Source: JACKCP01 sp051744925
GTDB lineage: Bacteria; Desulfobacterota; Desulfobacteria; Desulfobacterales; JACKCP01
Direction of reading: 5' to 3'
DNA length: 22,126 nucleotides
Assembly: GCA_051744925.1 (NCBI GenBank)
Contig: JBNJDM010000039.1
Location: 1-22,126 of the forward strand
The notes under the pieces were generated by a model. That model saw nothing but the letters and a program-made list of their open reading frames with translations. It ran no database searches and was not told the DNA's origin. Position numbers and translations under genes: made by a program. Shown here piece by piece: positions 1-6,052 of the stretch. Within the stretch, counting starts at the first letter, position 1; each line of letters begins with the position of its first letter.

Positions 1-34
1 AAGCACTGTCAGATATTTAATATCAGGAGAAAAT

Positions 35-1435
35 ATGAAAAAGACAAAAATAGTCTGTACAATCGGTCCGGCAAGCAATAATTCAGACACAATAAAAAAA
101 CTTATAAACGCAGGAATGAATGTTTCCAGACTGAATTTTTCCCACGGCACACATGAGGATCATAAGTCTACCTTTGATAAGATAAGAAAAATATCCAGAG
201 AAGAAAACTCCCCCTGTGCCATACTCCAGGACTTAAGCGGGCCTAAAATAAGAACCGGAAAAGTAGAAGGTGAAGGTATAAAGCTTATTAAAGGAGAAAA
301 ACTTACCCTTACAACCGAAGATATTACAGGCAAAGGATCAAGAGTTTCTGTAAACTATAAAAACCTTCCTCAGGATGTTAATAAAAATGACAGAATTCTT
401 GTGGCTGATGGTCTTATGGAGCTGGAAATTGAAGAAATCAGCGGTACTGAGATAAGCTGCAGGATTATTACAGGAGGTGTTTTAACATCAAACAAGGGTA
501 TAAACCTTCCCGGAACAAGCCTTAACATTCCTGCTCTTACACAAAAGGATAAAAAGGATCTTGAGTTTGGTATTTCACTTGGAGTAGATTATGTCGCACT
601 TTCATTTGTAAGGAACTCAAGTGATATTGATGAAATAAAAGATCTCATAAAATCGATGGGAGCTGATACCCCGGTAATAGCAAAGATTGAAAAGCACGAA
701 GCAATTGACTGCATAGATGATATCATTAAAAAGGCTGACGGAATAATGGTGGCAAGAGGAGATCTGGGTGTTGAGGTTCCACTTGAAAAAGTCCCTTTTT
801 ACCAGAAAATGCTTGTAGACAAATCGGTTAAAGCAGGAAAACCTGTTATTATAGCCACTCAGATGCTAAGCTCCATGGTCGATTCTCCAAGACCTACCAG
901 AGCCGAGGCTACTGATGTTGCAAATGCAGTTCTTGACGGAACAGACGCTTTAATGCTGTCAGAAGAGACTGCAAGCGGAAACTACCCTGTGGAAACAGTT
1001 GAGTACATGAGAAAAATAGCTGACAATGCAGAGGAAAAATATCCATACCCGAAGTTCGACTCAAAACCTGCATCTGAAGCTTCAACTTCAGTACCATATG
1101 CAGCATGTGTTATCTCATCATTTGCAAATGCACAGGCTATTGTAGCTCCCACAAGATCAGGCTATACAGCTGCCCAGATTTCAAGATTCAGGCCGGAGTG
1201 CAAGATAATTGCAATCTCTCCTGTTGAGGAAGTTGTAAGGAAAATGTGTCTTTACTGGGGCTGTGTTCCAAGTCTGATATGCAATCCGAGAGATACTGAT
1301 GAAATGCTTGAAAAAGGCGGTGAAGCAGCTTTAAGCTCCGGGCATGTAAAAAAAGGTGATAAAATTATAATTACAGCAGGTCATCCTGTGTGGGTTACAG
1401 GAACAACCAATATGCTGAAGGTAAAAGAATTATAA
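35..1435 (+). CDS. pyk: Pyruvate kinase
   Basis: Converts phosphoenolpyruvate plus ADP to pyruvate plus ATP, the last step of glycolysis, in the cytosol. The 466 residues match the usual bacterial length. The N-terminal barrel starts with MKKTKIVCTIGPAS and carries the substrate loop around NFSHG (34-38). The small B domain spans roughly 72-155. The signature IAKIEKHEA holds the catalytic lysine (K217) and metal ligand E219; a second ligand lies in RGDLG (241-245). SEETASGNYP (309-318) is also family-typical, and the C-terminal domain runs from about 345 to the end. Position 71 is lysine (GPKIRT) where potassium-dependent enzymes have glutamate, so the enzyme is probably potassium-independent. 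The ATG at 35 follows AGGAGA at 25-30. Its promoter lies outside the window, and no co-transcribed neighbour is visible downstream. Confidence 0.97.
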   Translation: MKKTKIVCTIGPASNNSDTIKKLINAGMNVSRLNFSHGTHEDHKSTFDKIRKISREENSPCAILQDLSGPKIRTGKVEGEGIKLIKGEKLTLTTEDITGKGSRVSVNYKNLPQDVNKNDRILVADGLMELEIEEISGTEISCRIITGGVLTSNKGINLPGTSLNIPALTQKDKKDLEFGISLGVDYVALSFVRNSSDIDEIKDLIKSMGADTPVIAKIEKHEAIDCIDDIIKKADGIMVARGDLGVEVPLEKVPFYQKMLVDKSVKAGKPVIIATQMLSSMVDSPRPTRAEATDVANAVLDGTDALMLSEETASGNYPVETVEYMRKIADNAEEKYPYPKFDSKPASEASTSVPYAACVISSFANAQAIVAPTRSGYTAAQISRFRPECKIIAISPVEEVVRKMCLYWGCVPSLICNPRDTDEMLEKGGEAALSSGHVKKGDKIIITAGHPVWVTGTTNMLKVKEL

Positions 1436-1471
1436 TTTGTTAATATAGTATACTTTTTCCCTTCCTTTAGA

Positions 1472-1508
1472 CGGGCACATTGGTTTGCCTGCCTTTTACT
1501 TTTTTTAT
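1472..1508 (+). terminator. Possible Rho-independent terminator of pyk
   Basis: About 36 bases after the pyk stop, CGGGCA and TGCCTG can pair (6 bp including one G-U) around an 8-base loop, followed by CC and a broken run of T. The stem is short, so this is a weak candidate, but its position fits the end of a single-gene transcript. Confidence 0.4.
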
Positions 1509-1636
1509 AATGATATTATAAGCTTAAAAAAGTAAACTTCTACCTCCTATATTTTTGGACTTGATCCTCAACTTTCAATTACCAATAATTTTAAAAAAAG
1601 ATAAAAACATTTATTTTGATATTTTTAGGTGATAAT

Positions 1637-1800
1637 ATGACAATCAGTGATAAAATACTTTCCATAAGAAAAAACAGGGGATGGAGCCAGCAGCAGCTTA
1701 CAAAAGCATTTAATATAACCCTTGATTATCTTGTATACAGGGAAGATAATAGATATTAAAGACAGAGACATCCTTTACAGACTGGTTGAGACAGGAAGAC
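1637..1800 (+). pseudogene. Decayed XRE-family (HTH) regulator
   Basis: An ATG at 1637, after AGGTGA, opens a 40-codon frame that stops at 1757-1759. Its first part reads MTISDKILSIRKNRGWSQQQ, the typical opening of an XRE helix-turn-helix protein. It then jumps directly to KAFNITLDYLVYREDN, which in intact relatives sits about 30 residues further on, after the recognition helix. The DNA-binding helix therefore appears deleted. After the stop, the frame one base further (from 1752) continues with DIKDRDILYRLVETGR, the usual next segment of this family, so there is a frameshift as well. No functional protein is expected. What is seen: two family segments in two frames. What is inferred: the size of the deletion, judged from general knowledge of the family. 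Confidence 0.7.
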
Positions 1801-1830
1801 CTATTCTGTTCATCAGTAAGGAGATTAAAA

Positions 1831-2058
1831 ATGACTGAAGAGCAATCAACAGTAAATATGGAAAACATTGCAAAACATCTTGAGCCTCTTATCAGAAGAG
1901 TCATACGAGAAGAGCTTACAAAACTTGCCCAGGCAAGACCTGATATCTTTTTTATTGATCCTGAAATGCCGATATACAAAGATATGGAAGATATAATTAA
2001 GAGGGATAAAAACGGAAATCTTAAACTCCATTCTCATGACGAGGTATGGGGTGAGTAA
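1831..2058 (+). CDS. Antitoxin of a RelE/ParE-type pair (putative)
   Basis: A 75-residue acidic-to-mixed protein (MTEEQSTVNMENIAKH...) with a helical, charged middle around RRVIREELTKLAQ and a C-terminal tail HSHDEVWGE. I do not recognise a named DNA-binding fold with certainty. The call rests on size, on the overlap with the RelE-like gene downstream, and on a tail that looks suited to wrapping a toxin. The ATG at 1831 is chosen over an upstream in-frame ATG at 1786 because TAAGGAG (1817-1823) lies 7 bases before it and because the upstream stretch overlaps the remains of the XRE gene. It probably neutralises the toxin and may repress its own operon; no clear promoter was found immediately upstream. 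Confidence 0.65.
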   Translation: MTEEQSTVNMENIAKHLEPLIRRVIREELTKLAQARPDIFFIDPEMPIYKDMEDIIKRDKNGNLKLHSHDEVWGE

Positions 2059-2380
2059 TTATAAAGCTGTTTATGAAGATCTGTTTTTAAAAAACCTCAA
2101 ACGCTATTCTTCCATTCGTCAGGCAATTAAAAGAAGAGTTGAAAGAGTTTTAACAAATCCCTATCACAACAGTGAGTTTCTTGGAGATGTTACAGACAAG
2201 CTTAACCTTATCGGATGCCGCAGTGTCAGGATAGACAGAAATTTTAGGGTTGTTTTTGTTATTTGTGAAGAATGCCTTGATATTGCTGACTGCGGGTTTT
2301 GTTTTTGTGATAATCTGCCTGATAAGACTGTTGTCTTTTTGACTGTAGGGCCTCATGACAAGGCTTATGCTGTTAAATAA
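2051..2380 (+). CDS. RelE/ParE-superfamily toxin with a cysteine-rich insert
   Basis: A small protein of 109 residues from a GTG at 2051, or 114 from an ATG at 2036. GTG is preferred because GAGG (2041-2044) lies 6 bases upstream and the overlap with the antitoxin gene is then only 8 bases. The fold signature is the run of predicted strands SVRIDRNFRVVFVI, then KTVVFLTVGPHDKAY near the C-terminus; the GPHDKAY ending resembles the HD..Y ending of RelE-like mRNA interferases and plasmid-stabilisation toxins. Between the last two strands lies CEEC followed by CGFCFC, five cysteines in about 15 residues, suggesting metal binding. Likely a ribosome-dependent or free mRNase, but a ParE-like gyrase poison cannot be excluded. 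Confidence 0.72.
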   Translation: MSNYKAVYEDLFLKNLKRYSSIRQAIKRRVERVLTNPYHNSEFLGDVTDKLNLIGCRSVRIDRNFRVVFVICEECLDIADCGFCFCDNLPDKTVVFLTVGPHDKAYAVK

Positions 2381-2420
2381 AAAACAGTTAAAATAATAAA
2401 ATTTCAACTGTTTTTTCTAG
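2381..2420 (+). terminator. Rho-independent terminator after the RelE-type toxin
   Basis: Directly after the toxin stop, AAAACAGTT (2381-2389) pairs perfectly with AACTGTTTT (2406-2414) around a 16-base AT-rich loop, ending in a run of six T. The stem is AT-rich, so strength is uncertain, but position and T-run are right. Confidence 0.6.
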
Positions 2421-2453
2421 TTTTTGAGTTCTCTCGGAATTTTAAACATGTAA

Positions 2454-2517
2454 AAATCCGGGGGCACAATACCATTTTATATAATATGCAAAAAACCGTA
2501 TCATGTCCCCCGAATTT
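2454..2517. repeat. REP-like imperfect palindrome
   Basis: Left arm AAATCCGGGGGCACAATACC and right arm GTATCATGTCCCCCGAATTT are inverted copies with a few mismatches and a one-base gap, separated by about 24 AT-rich bases. The GGGGG/CCCCC core stands out sharply in this low-GC sequence. Palindromes with a core like this (GGGGGACATGATAC) resemble dispersed REP-type repeats linked to IS200/RAYT transposases, but only one copy is in this window, so membership is inferred. Confidence 0.55.
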
Positions 2518-2582
2518 CGCCTTGACCTGTGCCCTGCTTCTTTCCGCACTAGAAATTTATTGATCATGTGACAATTTGGCAC

Positions 2583-2631
2583 ACAAATCTTGACATTTGT
2601 TAAGATAATCCGGATAATATATTTAACATGT
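2583..2631. promoter_or_regulatory. Candidate autoregulatory operator overlapping the promoter
   Basis: Nested palindromes cover the promoter. ACAAAT-6-ATTTGT (2583-2600) spans the -35. ATCCGGAT (2608-2615) is a perfect 8-bp palindrome touching the -10. GTTAA (2599-2603) and TTAAC (2623-2627) are arranged around it. Ribbon-helix-helix antitoxins of the DUF1778/TacA type typically bind such sites as toxin complexes and repress their own operon. The binding itself is inferred. Confidence 0.45.
2590..2618 (+). promoter_or_regulatory. Sigma-70 promoter of the TacA/TacT pair
   Basis: TTGACA (2590-2595), a 17-base spacer, and GATAAT (2613-2618): a perfect -35, optimal spacing, and a -10 with one mismatch. 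Transcription would start near 2625, about 40 bases before the antitoxin ATG. Confidence 0.75.
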
Positions 2632-2663
2632 GCTATTTTGTCACAAAAATGAAAGGAAAAATC

Positions 2664-2936
2664 ATGGCTACATTACCACGAATAACTGCAAGGGTAGATG
2701 CTGATACTCAGAATTTATTGAATAAAGCAACAGCATTATCAGGTATGTCAAGCATTAACAATTTTGTTTTAAATGCCGCAGTTGAAAAAGCAAAACAAAT
2801 AATAGAGCATGATCAATTTTTAAAACTTACTGAAAATGATGCCAATTTACTTATAAAAGCATTGGATAGACCTGCTGAAATAAATCCTAAACTTAAAGCT
2901 GCAGCTGAAAGTTATGAAAGAAAAAAGCAATCATGA
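2664..2936 (+). CDS. tacA: DUF1778 ribbon-helix-helix antitoxin (TacA family)
   Basis: A 90-residue antitoxin paired with the acetyltransferase toxin that follows. The N-terminal strand PRITARVDADTQNLLNKA is the ribbon-helix-helix DNA-binding part. The middle helix has SSINNFVLNAAVEKA, and the C-terminal segment (HDQFLKLTENDANLLIKALD, then PAEINPKLKAA) is the usual toxin-binding tail of the family. The start at 2664 is preferred over an in-frame ATG at 2628 because AAAGGA (2652-2657) lies 6 bases upstream, MATLPRITARV is the normal family opening, and 2628 would sit almost at the transcription start. The stop overlaps the toxin start (ATGA), indicating translational coupling. It likely represses its own promoter at the palindromes just upstream. 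Confidence 0.9.
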   Translation: MATLPRITARVDADTQNLLNKATALSGMSSINNFVLNAAVEKAKQIIEHDQFLKLTENDANLLIKALDRPAEINPKLKAAAESYERKKQS

Positions 2937-3427
2937 AGACAGTTCTTCTGGATAAATTAAAGCATGACAGAAAGAGTTTTAATTGCAGTATAGAAGCCTT
3001 AAATAATTATTTAAAATTAATGGCCAGTCAGCAGGATAAAAAAGATAATAATAGAACTTTTATTCTTGAAGATGAAACAAACAACTCACGTATAGCAGGC
3101 TTTTATACTTTAACAATGGCAACTATTGATATCCGGGGGTTACCTTCGAACTTACAGAAAAAGCATAATTTTTCAAATACAGCCGGATTAATAGCTCGTT
3201 TAGCAGTTGATAAGAGATACAAAGGCAAAGGATTTGGAGAATGGCTGTTAATAGATGCGCTTAAAAAATTACTTTCAGCAAGTGATACAGTTGCGTTTCC
3301 TATTATAATTGTTGATGCTAAAGAGGGTTCAAAGCTCTTTTATGAAAAATATGGTTTTACCCAATTTCATGATTCTAAAAATAAATTATTCATAACCATT
3401 GCTGATGTAAGGGCTAGTTTAGGATAA
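2933..3427 (+). CDS. tacT: GNAT acetyltransferase toxin (TacT family)
   Basis: A toxin of the GNAT fold that, in studied members, acetylates the amino group of the amino acid on charged tRNA and blocks translation; the antitoxin masks it. At 164 residues it has the family length. Visible landmarks: NCSIEALNNYL (17-27) and the following ASQQDKKDNNRTF, typical of the TacT N-terminus; the acetyl-CoA loop RYKGKGFG (95-102), fitting the R/Q-x-x-G-x-G rule; IIIVDAK (124-130); and the catalytic tyrosine Y137 in FYEKYGF. All key residues are present, so it looks active. It overlaps its antitoxin gene by four bases. Target tRNA cannot be told from sequence. Confidence 0.92.
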   Translation: MKTVLLDKLKHDRKSFNCSIEALNNYLKLMASQQDKKDNNRTFILEDETNNSRIAGFYTLTMATIDIRGLPSNLQKKHNFSNTAGLIARLAVDKRYKGKGFGEWLLIDALKKLLSASDTVAFPIIIVDAKEGSKLFYEKYGFTQFHDSKNKLFITIADVRASLG

Positions 3428-3471
3428 TTTTTCTTGCATTACTATCCGATCTCCTTTGAATAAAAATTATT

Positions 3472-4341
3472 TTAAAAACTTATTTTAAATTCAAGCTTAA
3501 ATTCAGGATCTTCTTGGTATCTGAATCTTGATTCCACAGACTCGTATAAATTCTGCCTGTAAAGTCTGTTTTCAACTTCAGCAGCCCTTATTCCACCGTA
3601 AATATTACCTGAATAAAAACCTGCTGTAAGAACTGCAGTCAGAGCTCCAATAACATTAAGATCATTATCAAAAGCTTCGTATGATGCAGCTGCAAGAATA
3701 GAATTTACAAAAAAAGCAAATGATGCATCTTTATATCTGTTGCAGTATAAATAGCCTCCTCCGGGTATTATGGAAAAAACTCCTGCAAGTACAGGCGATT
3801 TTTGTTTTTTATCAAAATACGGAATATGTTCTTCAATCTGGTAAATATTGAAACGATTTTTAAAATCTTTATCAATTTTTTTAATCTGATTTACTGCCTG
3901 CTGATTTTTTCCAAATCTTAAATAAAACCATAATTTTTCATATGCTGCCAGATTTTTTAACACAGGATCTGATACAACCTTTTCAAAATTGGAAAGTTCA
4001 GAAATTCCAAGACCTGGTTCATTCATTGCAAGATAAATTAGATACATCATGTAATAAGAAGGATTTTGATATTTTTCATCACAGGATACAGATATCTGGT
4101 CAAATATCTTAAGTGCTTCTTCATATCGTTTGGTGTAGTACCTGCAAAGGCCTGATTTGAATTTTATTTTACATGAACTGTTTTCAAAAAGATAAGCATC
4201 GTAAAAGGTCTCTGCCTTATAATACATTTTCTTTTCAAAAAAGGATTCACCTTTTGCAAGAAGATTTTCATCAAAATCAGATGCATGTGCTGATGATATA
4301 ACTAAAAATAACAGAAAAAATAAAATAACAATTCTAGGCAT
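3472..4341 (-). CDS. Secreted TPR / small-membrane-domain protein, last gene of the gsp operon
   Basis: 289 residues, function unknown. Residues 1-20 are a signal peptide (hydrophobic stretch ending SSAHA). About 25-160 look like tetratricopeptide-type helix pairs (for example MYYKAETFYDAYL, RYEEALKIF, KNQQAVNQIKKI). From about 185 the motif PVLAGVFSIIPGGGYLYCNR begins a segment of two or three hydrophobic helices ending near GFYSGNIYGG, followed by a charged tail. The IPGGGYLY motif resembles small membrane domains found in deltaproteobacterial TPR proteins. The start overlaps the gspE stop by 8 bases (ATGCCTAG), so it is translationally coupled to the secretion ATPase. An envelope-side helper of secretion is plausible, but this is inference. 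It is not GspF: it has a signal peptide and no GspF repeats. Confidence 0.75.
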   Translation of the reverse strand: MPRIVILFFLLFLVISSAHASDFDENLLAKGESFFEKKMYYKAETFYDAYLFENSSCKIKFKSGLCRYYTKRYEEALKIFDQISVSCDEKYQNPSYYMMYLIYLAMNEPGLGISELSNFEKVVSDPVLKNLAAYEKLWFYLRFGKNQQAVNQIKKIDKDFKNRFNIYQIEEHIPYFDKKQKSPVLAGVFSIIPGGGYLYCNRYKDASFAFFVNSILAAASYEAFDNDLNVIGALTAVLTAGFYSGNIYGGIRAAEVENRLYRQNLYESVESRFRYQEDPEFKLEFKISF

Positions 4342-6052
4342 TTGTAACCCTTAAAACCTCTTCAATGGTTGTTATACCTTTTAAAATTTTATTTACCCCA
4401 TCTTCTCTTAAAGTAGTCATCCCTTTTTTCACAGCTTCGTTTTGAATACGGTTTGAATCCTGTGTTTTTAAAACAAGGCTTTGAATTTCATTATCAAGTA
4501 TCATTATCTCATAAATACTCATTCTGCCTTTATAGCCTATATTTACACATTCATCACATCCGGCAGATCTGTAAACTGTTTGTCCTTTAAGCTTTTCTCC
4601 GCTTATCCCGAGAGTTTCAGCTTCAAGATCATCAGGAGTATATTCTGTTTTGCAGTTATTACATAAAACCCTTACAAGCCTTTGCGCTATTACAGCTTTA
4701 ACAGAAGATGAAATAAGATATTTTTCAATACCTATATCTGAAAGTCTGGTTATTGCACTTCCTGAATCGTTTGTATGAAGAGTTGAAAAAACAAGATGGC
4801 CTGTAAGAGCTGACTGAACTGCAATTTCAGCTGTTTCTTTATCCCTTACCTCTCCTACAAGAATTACGTCAGGGTCCTGTCTTACAATCGACCTGAGACC
4901 TTTTGCAAAAGTAAGTCCGATTTTTCTGTTTACCTGAATCTGGCCGATACCTCTTATCTGGTATTCAACAGGATCTTCTATTGTTATGATATTAATATCA
5001 GGTCTGTTTATTTCAGATAGTACAGCATAAAGGGTTGTTGTTTTACCGCTTCCTGTAGGTCCGGTTACAAGTATTATACCGTTTGGTATATGAATAAGCC
5101 TGTTTATAATATCAAAAATATTTTCAGACATTCCAAGCTCAGTAAGTCTTAACAGACCGCCCGACTTGTTAAGAAGACGAAGAACAACTCTTTCCCCGAA
5201 ACCTGTAGGTATGGTTGAAACCCTTATATCTATCTGCTGGTTTCCTATTTTAACTTCTATTCTTCCGTCCTGGGGGAGACGTTTCTCGGCAATATTAAGT
5301 TTTGCCATTACTTTTATTCTTGATATAAGACTCGACTGCATCCATCTCGGCGGAGAGAACATTTCATACAAAACACCATCGACCCTGTATCTTATATGAA
5401 ACTTATCCTGATAAGGTTCTATATGAATATCTGATGCATTTACCTTAACTGCTTTTGAAATAATATGGTTAACAAGCCTTATAATCGGAGCAGAGGCTGT
5501 ATCATCAAGAAGATCTGTGGTCTCTTCAATCTCATTTATAATATCGTCTGTACTTTCTTCCACATCCTGAACAATATCATCTGCTGAATCAGATTCAGAC
5601 TGGTTATAAGCTGAGTTTATAAAAGAGATAATCTCGTTTTTTCCGGCAAGTACAATTTCATAATTCTTAATGTCTATAGATGAGGCAAGATCGTCTGCTT
5701 CACTGAAAAAAACAGGGTCATTTACAACAATTAAAACCTTATCACTGTTTTTTTCTATAAGAGGAACAGTTAAAAATTTTTTAAGGTAATTTATTGAAAG
5801 TTTATCAGTAAAAGAAAAATCGTATTCCACGTCAGGAATCTCATCAATATATCTTATATCAAACCATGAACTTAAAGATTCAAGAATTACTTTTTCAGAA
5901 ATATTCCCTTTCCTGCTAAGGGGATCTACAATTCCGCTCATACCCGGATTTTCCGGAAAAAGAAGGGAGACTTTCTCATCTTCTGTCCCTGATTTTGCAG
6001 CAATATCCTTTATTATTTTATCTTTAATTCCAAAAACCTCTGTATCAGTCAT
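4334..6052 (-). CDS. gspE: Type II secretion ATPase GspE
   Basis: Cytoplasmic hexameric ATPase that drives pseudopilus assembly. 572 residues. The N-terminal domain is followed by the core. Walker A is GPTGSGKTT (331-339), the Asp box is IEDPVE (358-363), Walker B is DVILVGE (395-401) and the His box is FSTLHTND (about 422-429). The zinc motif is CNNC (464-467) plus CDEC (489-492), marking GspE rather than a zinc-less retraction ATPase. An acidic linker (around 152-182, rich in D and E) joins the N-domain to the core. The start at 6052 (MTDTEVFG) is chosen over an open frame reaching 6142: it gives an 8-base ATGACTGA overlap with the gspD stop, AAAGGA lies 11 bases upstream, and the extra 30 residues are basic out-of-frame gspD sequence. 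Confidence 0.96.
   Translation of the reverse strand: MTDTEVFGIKDKIIKDIAAKSGTEDEKVSLLFPENPGMSGIVDPLSRKGNISEKVILESLSSWFDIRYIDEIPDVEYDFSFTDKLSINYLKKFLTVPLIEKNSDKVLIVVNDPVFFSEADDLASSIDIKNYEIVLAGKNEIISFINSAYNQSESDSADDIVQDVEESTDDIINEIEETTDLLDDTASAPIIRLVNHIISKAVKVNASDIHIEPYQDKFHIRYRVDGVLYEMFSPPRWMQSSLISRIKVMAKLNIAEKRLPQDGRIEVKIGNQQIDIRVSTIPTGFGERVVLRLLNKSGGLLRLTELGMSENIFDIINRLIHIPNGIILVTGPTGSGKTTTLYAVLSEINRPDINIITIEDPVEYQIRGIGQIQVNRKIGLTFAKGLRSIVRQDPDVILVGEVRDKETAEIAVQSALTGHLVFSTLHTNDSGSAITRLSDIGIEKYLISSSVKAVIAQRLVRVLCNNCKTEYTPDDLEAETLGISGEKLKGQTVYRSAGCDECVNIGYKGRMSIYEIMILDNEIQSLVLKTQDSNRIQNEAVKKGMTTLREDGVNKILKGITTIEEVLRVTNA

Noticed and set aside
909..1106. Minus-strand open frames inside pyk, and similar frames opposite gspE, gspD, gspC, gspN, mlaE and the CDGSH gene
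   Set aside because: They run against well-recognised genes, have no ribosome sites and show no family resemblance; they are shadows.
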